Positions 9,935-17,534 of a stretch of 21,804 nucleotides of DNA are shown in pieces. The first letter of the stretch is position 1. Each line of letters begins with the position of its first letter. The DNA is from Chara braunii (Eukaryota > Streptophyta > Charophyceae > Charales > Characeae). A program made the translations under genes and the position numbers. The stretch is from NCBI GenBank assembly GCA_003427395.1, contig BFEA01000168.1, positions 1,699,695 through 1,721,498 of the forward strand, in the 5' to 3' direction. The notes beneath the pieces are model-generated. The model ran no database searches and was not told where the DNA came from. It worked only from the letters and a program-made list of their open reading frames with translations.

Positions 9935-10240
9935 CGAGTCGGGTTGAGGATGGGATGGATTGGGCACGGGGTGAGAGCAAATCGGAGCTGGAAAGGAGTC
10001 AGAATCAATGGTGGGGTGGAGTCAAGTGGGAACTGGTTGGGATCGAGAAAGGATCGTGACGAGGACACGGGTAGGGTTAGGTGAGGGTCCGGGTAGGATC
10101 AGATTGAGATCCCGGTGGGTTCAGGATGAGAACAAATCAGGATCAGGTTGAGGTCAAAGTCGAGATTGGGGTGGGGACGAGATCGGGGCTGGGGTCAATC
10201 AGAGTTGGGGTGAGCCAGGGTGGGTCTAGAATTGGATCGA
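9935..10240 (+). repeat. G-rich degenerate simple sequence
   Basis: The plus strand is strongly G-rich and repeats words such as GGGTCGG, GGGTGAG, GATCGGG and AATCAGGATCAGG without a fixed period. No frame has coding character. It looks like a decayed minisatellite grown from, or next to, the poly-G tract. Confidence 0.55.
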
Positions 10241-11020
10241 CAGTTCAATAAACGCTGAAATAGGATGTACGCCACGTGTTTCAGATGAAGATGAGAGTTT
10301 TACCCTCTCCAACTGGTGAGCGGTTTACCAAAAGAAAACCTATTAAAATAATGTTAGTTTAAGATAGTAGGGAAGTGAATGCTTAGTAAATGCTTGATAG
10401 CGCTGTTGTACTGAACAACCCATGGAGAACAGCCGCGTGTTTTATGAGCTATGTCGGAGAGAAGAAATTGGCAGCATTTACCCTCCCCACTTGGGGATCG
10501 AGTTCTCAACCGAAGGCGGAAGAAGTAAATTAACGACTGTTCAAAATGCTCGTAACTGTGGAGTGCGAGTTTCGCAAGTGCTTAATAGCTGTGTTGGACT
10601 GACAAGTCCCTGGGATGGCCACGTGTTTTATTGCAGATATAATAAAGAAAACTGACAGCATTTACCCTCCCCACTTGGGGATCGTTTTTTTTTTTTTTTT
10701 AAAGAAGGCAAATCTACCGTAAAGGCAGTCTAAAAAAAATTAAAGAGTACAGTGGACAAAGATTTGATAAATGCTTGCTAGCAATGTTGGACTTGGTTGT
10801 TCGTGGGAACAACTTTGTGTTTTGACGATGAAAGATAGGGAAAAGAAAAAAATGATAGCATTTACCCTCCCCAATTGGGGATCGAGTTTTCAAAAGGAAG
10901 TAGGTCTCTAGTAGAGGCGAGGTGCATGAGAGCTGGAAGCAGAATTGCACTTGGAAGATTGATTCGTAATTTGTATTTCGACAACTTGGGCAGCTCTTGC
11001 CCTCCTCTCTAGGGGATCAG
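10230..11020 (+). repeat. Array of five diverged ~180-bp repeats with a palindromic core
   Basis: The best-conserved core is CAGCATTTACCCTCCCC, then a 2-base centre, then GGGGATCG, so CCCCA and TGGGG arms face each other. Core copies lie near 10294 (diverged), 10472, 10656, 10857 and 10991 (diverged), giving spacings of about 178, 184, 200 and 135. Upstream of each of the first four is a shared stretch: a word like TAAATGCTTGATAGC, then GCTGTTGGACTGA, then CCACGTGTTTTA, then an A/G-rich run. Two copies contain CACGTG. One copy (10685-10700) has 16 T directly after GGGGATCG. I do not recognise the family. It could be a minisatellite or clustered protein-binding sites. Confidence 0.65.
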
Positions 11021-11439
11021 ACTTGAATAGGAATGGGCAAAAAAACGAGGGTGAATGGTTCGGTACCCAATGAGTGATACCGTGAGACGGGCGGGGGGGA
11101 GTGGGAGGGGGGAGAGAGTGCCTATAACTCGGGGGGGAAGGGAAATGGCTATAAAGTAAGTAAGATGAGGGAGAAGAAAGGGTGGTGGGAAAGATCTTGA
11201 GGCAAGGAGGTAGATCGAGAGCGGGGCGAGGTCGGGGATTCGGATCTTAGTCGGGTTTGTAGGGAGGAGGATTGCCTTCATTGGAATGGAATCGGGATGG
11301 GAGGGTCGGAGCGAGGGAGGGTATTGGGGGTTAGGGGCGCAGGAAAGGGGGGACGGAACGAGCGTCGGATTGGGATCGAGATGTGCGGATGAGTCAGCGG
11401 GACCTTAGAAAGAGGGGGAGTCGGGGGGGTGGCGGGGGG
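11021..11439 (+). repeat. Purine/G-rich low-complexity region before the gap
   Basis: The plus strand is rich in GGGA, GGAG and GGGG words, such as GGGCGGGGGGGAGTGGGAGGG near 11090. No frame has recognisable protein content. The long open frames that cross 11440-11782 exist only because the gap is read as unknown residues. Confidence 0.6.
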
Positions 11440-11782
11440 NNNNNNNNNNNNNNNNNNNNNNNNNNNNNNNNNNNNNNNNNNNNNNNNNNNNNNNNNNNNN
11501 NNNNNNNNNNNNNNNNNNNNNNNNNNNNNNNNNNNNNNNNNNNNNNNNNNNNNNNNNNNNNNNNNNNNNNNNNNNNNNNNNNNNNNNNNNNNNNNNNNNN
11601 NNNNNNNNNNNNNNNNNNNNNNNNNNNNNNNNNNNNNNNNNNNNNNNNNNNNNNNNNNNNNNNNNNNNNNNNNNNNNNNNNNNNNNNNNNNNNNNNNNNN
11701 NNNNNNNNNNNNNNNNNNNNNNNNNNNNNNNNNNNNNNNNNNNNNNNNNNNNNNNNNNNNNNNNNNNNNNNNNNNNNNNNNN
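11440..11782. other. Assembly gap of 343 unknown bases
   Basis: The sequence is N from 11440 to 11782. It begins after a run of G and ends at (TC)n, so the missing part is probably more simple repeat. The stated gap length need not be real. Confidence 0.98.
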
Positions 11783-11785
11783 TCT

Positions 11786-11822
<37 letters not shown>

Positions 11823-11840
11823 TCGCACGTGCACACGTGC
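11783..11840 (+). repeat. (TC)13 joined to (GC)n and alternating CG/CA tract
   Basis: A TC repeat (11783-11808) passes directly into GCGCGCGCGCGC (11809-11820), then into GCTCGCACGTGCACACGTGC. The first part is a mirror-symmetric pyrimidine tract that could form triplex DNA. The second is nearly strict purine/pyrimidine alternation, which favours Z-DNA. Confidence 0.9.
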
Positions 11841-12054
11841 GTTCCCTCTCTTTCTCACTCTTCCCCGCCCCCCGTCTCTCTTACCTCTCCAGCTCCTCCA
11901 CACTCTCCCTCCTCTCGCTCACGAGCGCGATAGTTGCCTTGCGGGTTGCTCCGCGAGTTACCGCTCAATGGCGGCCTCGCGGGTGGCCGCGCGATGGCGG
12001 AGTCATGACTCGGGTTGGGTGCAGCTGCACCCTTACCGACGGCGCGGTCGCGGA

Positions 12055-12437
12055 AAAGGTCTTATTGAAAAATATAGTAATTTGAGAATACTTGAAACAC
12101 CAATTGCAGAAACCAGTTTTATAGGAATAGCAATCGGTGTTGCTATGACAGGAACAAACGAGAAGGAGTTTATTATGATCAATGTAGTGAACTTTGTGGT
12201 GCCATCTATCTTATTTACAGAATATAAATCGAACCGCTTGCCTTGTATATGAGAAGGAATTAAATACAATATAGCATGAGATGATATCGCTTTTGATAAA
12301 AGCGAAGGGGGTGAAATTACATATTGGTTAGTAACAAAAGGTCTTCTTGAAAAATATGGTAATTTGATAATACTTGATACACCAATTGCAGAAAACCATT
12401 TTACAGGAATCGCAATCGGTGGTGCTATGACAGGAAC
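12055..12437 (+). repeat. Chimeric organelle-like repeat, copy B (tandem 1.4 units)
   Basis: The unit order matches copy A: pdhB-like 12055-12155 ([25 protein letters not shown]), cox2-like 12159-12203 ([15 protein letters not shown]), unidentified 12204-12267, and pdhB upstream part 12268-12328. A second pdhB-like piece then starts at about 12330 with [20 protein letters not shown] and [10 protein letters not shown]. At the unit boundary about 18 bases that encode HYGGSYK in the parent gene are missing. The second piece is the best preserved and reads open for over 30 codons. The pdhB family is the cyanobacterial/plastid E1-beta subunit, which decarboxylates pyruvate in plastids. These are gene scraps, not genes. 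A-T-rich codons unlike the surroundings suggest organellar origin. Confidence 0.7.
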
Positions 12438-13828
12438 AGCACCGGCCAAATGGAGGCCTGCACTGTTGCGTGTCTTTTTGGCCCGCAGGGCCCAAAAGTA
12501 TTCATGGAGTAAAAGTGTATTGGCCTGCATGCGCTGGCCACAGTGGTGTTGAACAGAATGCCGGACAGGATGACTGCTAAATGGTGAGGGATGGGCCAGG
12601 AGGATGCTTGCGAAGCGATACATTTGTGGTACCCATTTTTCTGTTCGGACGCTGATCTACCAGCTCTATGCGCACAGTGCATAGTGTATCATAGCCTGCG
12701 TTTTGTCACATGTAAAATTTTTATGATAATATATTATATTCAATCAATTCGCATTTTCAGCTCTGACGTGTAACAAGGCAGGGTGTCTCTGCCCAAATCT
12801 TGTCTTCATATTTGTTCATTCACACCGAGAGTAGTCCAATCTTTCTCATATCGAACATAATGGACGCGGACTTCAATAATAAATTCTTATAAAAGTATGA
12901 TAATTTTGTTTTACACGCTTGAATCCAAGTCTGTATTTTGTATCGAGAAGCTTTGCAAACCTCATTCAGTTAAATGTCTAATTCATACATAATAATTTGA
13001 CTTAACATTCGGGCATAGTGCAACAACGCCCTTGCTCACCAAACTTGGTGGGTAAAAAATTGTCGGAGGTTTTCGCAGGTTTTGTTTTTCAATCTGTCAA
13101 GGACTGTGGCGAGTTCCCGACTCTCTACTGCTGTTTTGTAGAGGGTTGATCTAATGAGCCCTCCAGAAAACTACTACTTGGCGATTTCGCAGCTTCAGGG
13201 ACGGAGGGTAGGCGAAGGAAACTCAAATGGACGAATTTTGGCGGAAACGTGTAGGAGAACTGGGGCAGGAGGGGTCACGGGCGACGCAAAAAGCCACTGC
13301 TGCAGCTTTCTAGGCCGACTCCTCTGGCCTTTGGGATGTGTTGTCTCTCTGGTAGCTGGTGGTTTTAAATGGTCCCACCGGTTGTATTCTACGACCAGTT
13401 GTTCTCTAGAAATTGCCGATAGGCCGTTGATGTGGGATTATACTTGGGGGAGGGAGGGAGGGAGGGAGGGAGGGAGGGGGGGGGGGAATGAACTTTAAGT
13501 ACTTTGACTCATGGTATTTTTGGGTCTGGTTTCCCAAAATAAATGATATATTCCCAAAATTCAGGGATGCAGAGCAGGCCTGGCTGCATAACACAAAGAC
13601 ATAAAAAACTAACAAAATCATTTACCCTACAAACAATATTTGTGCGAAAGCCTCTACAGGGGATCTGTCACAATGAAGTGGATGCATGTTGCGCCAGGTC
13701 TTAGGAGTGGCGGTAGGTAGTAAAAAAGGTGGAAATAAGGGAAGAACGAATACAAATCTTTTTTTTCCCATTCCGTTTTTCCCTGAAAACATTTTATTCC
13801 AACCTGGCCCAGTGGTGTACAAAGGTTA
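12438..13828. other. Anonymous DNA between copy B and the Helitron
   Basis: I find no supported gene. The first 200 bases are GC-rich with a GGCCC...GGGCC hairpin near 12480-12495. The rest to about 13020 is AT-rich. A perfect CACCAA/TTGGTG hairpin with a 2-base loop lies near 13038-13051. An open plus-strand frame (13154-13498) ends in Gly/Arg/Glu residues encoded by the (GGGA)n repeat and shows no domain, so I do not call it a gene. Positions 13500-13828 show nothing recognisable and form the left flank of the Helitron. Confidence 0.5.
13446..13486 (+). repeat. (GGGA)n microsatellite ending in poly-G
   Basis: About seven GGGA units run into an uninterrupted G tract that ends at GAATG. Simple repeat, possible G-quadruplex former. 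Confidence 0.9.
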
Positions 13829-13853
13829 CTAGCTAAGCGCCCGCGGTGCGGGC
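13829..13853 (-). other. Helitron 3' terminus: stem-loop and CTAG
   Basis: On the minus strand GCCCGC and GCGGGC pair around the loop ACC (13853-13839). Ten bases, GCTTAGCTAG, follow to the end at 13829, then host T at 13828. A short GC-rich hairpin 10-12 bases before a terminal CTRR is the defining Helitron termination signal, where rolling-circle transfer stops. All of these elements are present and perfect. Confidence 0.85.
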
Positions 13854-14124
13854 TATGCCCACAAAAATAAGAAATGTTGTAGGGAACCTAACACAAACCA
13901 CTCACATAAACAGAAACAGACTTAAGAAAAAAAATTTGAATCGCAGGGTAATAAAGAATAGTTCAAAACTGGCTACGAAGTTTGAGTTTAACGGACGAAA
14001 AAAAAAAAAGTGACAAATTAAAAAATCAATTTAAATTTTTAAATCATTAAAAAAAAGTAGGAGGAAGGCCGAGGAGAGAAAGAAACAGACAAAGAGAGAT
14101 AGAAAGAAAAGAAAAGATAGAGAC

Positions 14125-14126
<2 letters not shown>

Positions 14127-14164
<38 letters not shown>
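14127..14164 (+). repeat. (AG)19 microsatellite
   Basis: Nineteen AG units inside a wider purine stretch of GAAAG and GATAG words (14070-14180). Confidence 0.95.
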
Positions 14165-14165
<1 letters not shown>

Positions 14166-14341
14166 AAAGAATAAAGAAACACCAACACGAGTATACAAAG
14201 AGAAGAAGTTTAATATGAGGATTTATCGTTCCATTAAAGTTAGCAAGTGCCCGCAATATGATCAAGGCACAATTATTGCGTAATGGAATCCACCTTAACG
14301 TAAAAAAACGCAATAATATCAAATCAATGTTTTTTTTTTTT

Positions 14342-14342
<1 letters not shown>

Positions 14343-14400
<58 letters not shown>
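14343..14400 (+). repeat. (CTGT)n-(CT)n compound microsatellite
   Basis: About six CTGT units pass without break into about 16 CT units, preceded by a run of T. Because (CT)n here and (AG)n at 14127 can pair, a transcript could fold into a long hairpin. Confidence 0.95.
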
Positions 14401-14403
<3 letters not shown>

Positions 14404-14652
14404 CTATTTATTGCTCTTTCTCTTCTTATCTCTTTTGTAAGGGAAATTACTTAATCAAAACCAAAACTGACCATAAAGAAATCTGCCATTAAGGCAACGC
14501 TTGGACGACCACCCAATCAACGTCTCTCACTTCTTATCTCTCTTATAAGACCAATCGACTTCCTTCACTGAACGATACAATTGCAGCACCTCATGAATAG
14601 AAACTTGTTGCAACATTTTGCGACGATACTTCTCAAAAGTTCTGAATCGACC

Positions 14653-15342
14653 CTATCTTTGCCGATTGTAATCGAGATGAATTGCAGCATCCACGTATCT
14701 CCAAGTGTTCATGCTCATATTCAATTCCGCTGCTGCTTCCACAATATCTTGCACCCTGTGAGAACTGTCAAGATACGACAAGTGTGCAAGTGTCTTTTTG
14801 GGACCAATAGATTCAAAAGAGTCATAGACGACAATGTTAAAATTAGAAGAACTTGGTTGTTCCAAGGGTCCTGTATGGACACGAAGATGGTCTGTTGATT
14901 GCATAATAGCGGGCACAACACAACTGACAGGAGACGGAGTAGCTGTAGCGGCCGGCAAAGCAGAAACAACAACAGAAGTAGTGACAATCGGCATTGACAT
15001 ATTGGACAGTGGAGCATAATCCGCAAGACGTTGAAAATCTGGAGGAGATGCTGCTTGAAGGGGGAGTCTACGGACCGGAGCGCAATGAGGAGTGGAAGAA
15101 TCAACCACGGGAGAAATTCTTTTAAGAAGTTGTTGTATCCGTGCATATCTGTGAAAGGGTTGGGGAATGGGCCCTTCTGTCGGACAATGTGGCAAATCAA
15201 ATGTCATCCTAGTAATCTCCTCATTAGAGAGAGCAATATATTCATCGCTCAAAAGTAAATTCAACATAGAAGAAGTCTCCAGATCAGAAACATTCAACAT
15301 GTTTGAAGGAAGAGCCTCAGGGGATTTTCGTTCCAACCGCAT
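14653..15342 (-). CDS. Hypothetical protein in Helitron 3' part, 229 aa
   Basis: Open frame from the ATG at 15342 to a stop at 14653; the frame stays open upstream to about 15380. I recognise no family. The N-terminal third is acidic/polar (MLNLLLSDEYIALSNEEIT), the middle is rich in Pro, Ala, Ser and Val (residues about 95-150), and the C-terminal third has a more ordered look (IVVYDSFESIGPKKTLAHL, then VQDIVEAAAELNMS). No signal peptide or membrane span is evident. It lies downstream of the helicase in the same orientation, inside the Helitron, where captured genes or accessory frames are often found. It is the longest uninterrupted non-Rep frame of the element, which is notable beside the broken Rep/helicase. 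It could also be a chance frame. Confidence 0.4.
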   Translation of the reverse strand: MRLERKSPEALPSNMLNVSDLETSSMLNLLLSDEYIALSNEEITRMTFDLPHCPTEGPIPQPFHRYARIQQLLKRISPVVDSSTPHCAPVRRLPLQAASPPDFQRLADYAPLSNMSMPIVTTSVVVSALPAATATPSPVSCVVPAIMQSTDHLRVHTGPLEQPSSSNFNIVVYDSFESIGPKKTLAHLSYLDSSHRVQDIVEAAAELNMSMNTWRYVDAAIHLDYNRQR

Positions 15343-15460
15343 ATTAGTGAGTTTGTTTCTTTTCCACTCAAGGAAGTTTCCCCATATTCATTCATCTTTT
15401 ACGACTGTGGAACTTTTGACAAACATTTTGAAAAACACCTCAGTCAAGACATTTTGTATG

Positions 15461-15967
15461 TCAACCTTCTTCGCATCCATTCCCAAGGTAAGCGCACGAA
15501 TTCAGAGCACGGATTGCGGGTTCATCCTTATCGTCAGGCACCATAATAACACCCGCAGGATTTTGCGGTTGCGATGTGGCACGAACATCTCTTTCGCGTC
15601 CACTGCGTTGAGATTGCAAACACGAATCATGAACACATGCACGTCCAGCGAGCCGTGCACAAAATTCAAGAGATGCAAGTGTCTCGCTACGGAGCGCATT
15701 TAACGCTCTTGAAATCTGAGTTCCCGTTTCAATAACAACCGCTTCCCGTTCCACCCGATTATTACCGAGCGTAGGCTCGGACACTCGGGGTGAATCCAAA
15801 ACATTAGTTTTCGCATGACCGCTCCTTTTTCTCACGAATGTCGATTCAACCAAGTCTCCTTTCGCATCAACTGTAACGTTATCATCCTCAAGATCACGAA
15901 ATGTAAGATTAATAGGCCTACCCGACTGACCTCTACGCGAACCATTTGAACCCAGTAGTCTCACCAT
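15461..15967 (-). CDS. Hypothetical protein overlapping the helicase end, 168 aa
   Basis: The ATG at 15967 lies 35 bases inside the helicase reading frame but in a different frame, and the frame runs open to 15461. The product is polar and charged (RPINLTFRDLEDDNVTVDAK, ETLASLEFCARLAGRACVHD, QRSGRERDVRATSQPQ) with four Cys and no motif I know. It sits where the last helicase motifs of a complete Helitron protein should be, so the DNA may be a replacement or insertion there. Same orientation as the rest of the Helitron. It may be a fragment of a captured gene or a chance frame. Confidence 0.35.
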   Translation of the reverse strand: MVRLLGSNGSRRGQSGRPINLTFRDLEDDNVTVDAKGDLVESTFVRKRSGHAKTNVLDSPRVSEPTLGNNRVEREAVVIETGTQISRALNALRSETLASLEFCARLAGRACVHDSCLQSQRSGRERDVRATSQPQNPAGVIMVPDDKDEPAIRALNSCAYLGNGCEEG

Positions 15968-17531
15968 CGCTTGTCAGATTAATCTTGGGGATTAGTGTTG
16001 TTTTACCCCTGTGCATTATTGTCACTTCCAACAAATCATCATTAACGATCTTTTTCAAAATCAGCCTTGTACCATTGCAAAGTCCTTGCTTCGACGACAA
16101 ATTTTGCAAAAGCATCACATGTGCATTAAATTTTAAGCGCAGCTTGTGAGGAAGCTCAAATTCATCGAGAGAGTTTAAGAACTTCCGCTCAATACCAAGC
16201 CTGGTATCATCTGAATCAGGATAATCAACACTTAAAAGTTCACGCACCTCCCCAGGGAAGTCGTTAAGAACACGGTTGTTAACAGAACCAGCATCGTCAT
16301 TAGTAGGGCATAGAATTAATCGAGGCAAGAAATACTTGGCATCGCCCACATGGTTGGACACATCATCAAACGTCCATGAAATCAATTCATCAATTGGTTT
16401 ATCCGTACAAATCTCACGTGGCAATTTGACCGCAGCAGGTTCATTAGGAACAACGAGAGGATGGTCACCATTCCCAATACGCATAAAAAAGTGGTCATAC
16501 ATTCGTGCCATTTCGTCATCCCCTAAGCTTAAGATTCGCATATTTTCAGTCAGTTGATGAATCTCAAAAAGTTTCCACAAATGAAACATTTTCATGGACG
16601 CATCAATTTATTGCGCTCGCGATCCATGTTTCACAACGGGTAAAACCTGTCTAAAATCCCCAGCGAGAAGTGAAACTTTTCCACCAAACGGCTTGTCATT
16701 GTTACAGAGGTCCCGAAGCGTAATGTCAAGAGCTTCCAAGTGAAACTTGTTACTCATCGGAGCCCCGTCCCAAACAATCAAGTCGGCACGGCGGAGAAGT
16801 TCTGCAAGATCACTTTGTTTCGCAATCCAGAAGGGACGCGTGTTATCAGGTTTCAAAGGTGCCCGAAATCGGGAGTGAAACGTTCGACCCCCCGTTAAAA
16901 GAGTCGTCGCTATGCTGCTGGACGCGACGGCCAGTGCAATGGCAGAACGGGACTTGATGCCTACGAAAATTGTTTCAATGCAAAAAGTATTTTCTGTTCC
17001 AGCCGGTGCATCGATAAAAGTACGCAACGGTCTTTTCTCTTGCACACCCCGAACGACTCTTTCCACCAACACTCGTTGACGTGGACGAAGACGTCGAAAA
17101 TTAGAATCATATTTGCGTTGCATTTGAATCGGATCATACGATAACTCGTCGTTTAGAATCGAGGATACACATCTGTTCTTGTAATGTCTGGTTATGTTCT
17201 CAGCAATTGTTTTCCCGTCACGTGTTCGATAATGAAGGCAGAATTGATGGATGTTTTTTCCAAACTCCTGTAAAATACGGTCAAGATGGAATAACACTAA
17301 GGATTGCAAAATGTTCAGGGGAACAATTTCGTTGTCCGCACGATATTGAAAATCATCACACATCTTATGCCAATGTCGTTCAAAGAAACGGACCGGATCG
17401 TTCACAGAACCAAATGCAAGAACCATAGCAAATATTTTACGAACTTCTTCAGGCATGTAATGCGCCGCGGCTGTATCGATGCATTGATCGTATGCATCGT
17501 CTGTTTGCAAAAGACCTAATCGAACACACAC
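15933..17531 (-). pseudogene. Helitron helicase domain (PIF1-like), truncated and mutated
   Basis: One frame from 17531 to 15933 with a stop near 16608. It opens with RLGLLQTDDAYDQCIDTAA, the usual Helitron lead-in to the helicase. The ATP site reads DAPAGTENTF (about 17012-16986): glycine and the key lysine of Walker A are replaced by E and N. Walker B reads IVWDGAP (about 16778), with G for the catalytic E. LLTGGRTFHSRF, GDFRQVLPVV, LTENMR, GLCNGTRL and IPKINL follow in normal order. The frame stops at FKWFA, so the final motif with TINKSQGQ is absent. The domain would unwind the strand being displaced; this copy should lack ATPase activity. It continues the Rep frame (17939-17535) after one TGA. 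Confidence 0.85.
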
Positions 17532-17534
17532 GGA

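Larger units (their letters stand above)
13854..14590. other. Helitron 3' noncoding region with microsatellites
   Basis: AT-rich noncoding sequence. It holds (AG)19 at 14127-14164 and, about 180 bases on, (CTGT)6 passing into (CT)n at 14343-14400, which is complementary in sense to the first tract. A 19-base imperfect direct repeat, TTCTTATCTC(T/C)..T.TAAG, occurs at 14423-14441 and 14531-14549. No frame has coding character. Confidence 0.7.

Noticed and set aside
9703-10068. Minus-strand frame with a long proline run
   Set aside because: The proline run is only the poly-G tract in translation; there is no other protein signal.
10230-11020. The ~180-bp array as a CRISPR array or tRNA cluster
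   Set aside because: Repeats are long and diverged, with no constant spacer pattern. GGGGATCGAGTT is not a proper tRNA B box and no cloverleaf forms.
11383-12252. Long plus-strand frames (289 and 218 codons) across the gap
   Set aside because: Most of their length is the N gap read as unknown residues. The rest is simple repeat and the chimeric repeat.
13154-13498. 114-codon plus-strand frame ending in Gly/Arg/Glu repeats
   Set aside because: The C-terminus is translated (GGGA)n and the rest has no recognisable domain.
15167-15703. 178-codon plus-strand frame inside the Helitron
   Set aside because: Opposite to all Helitron genes, overlaps two minus-strand frames, and shows no motif.
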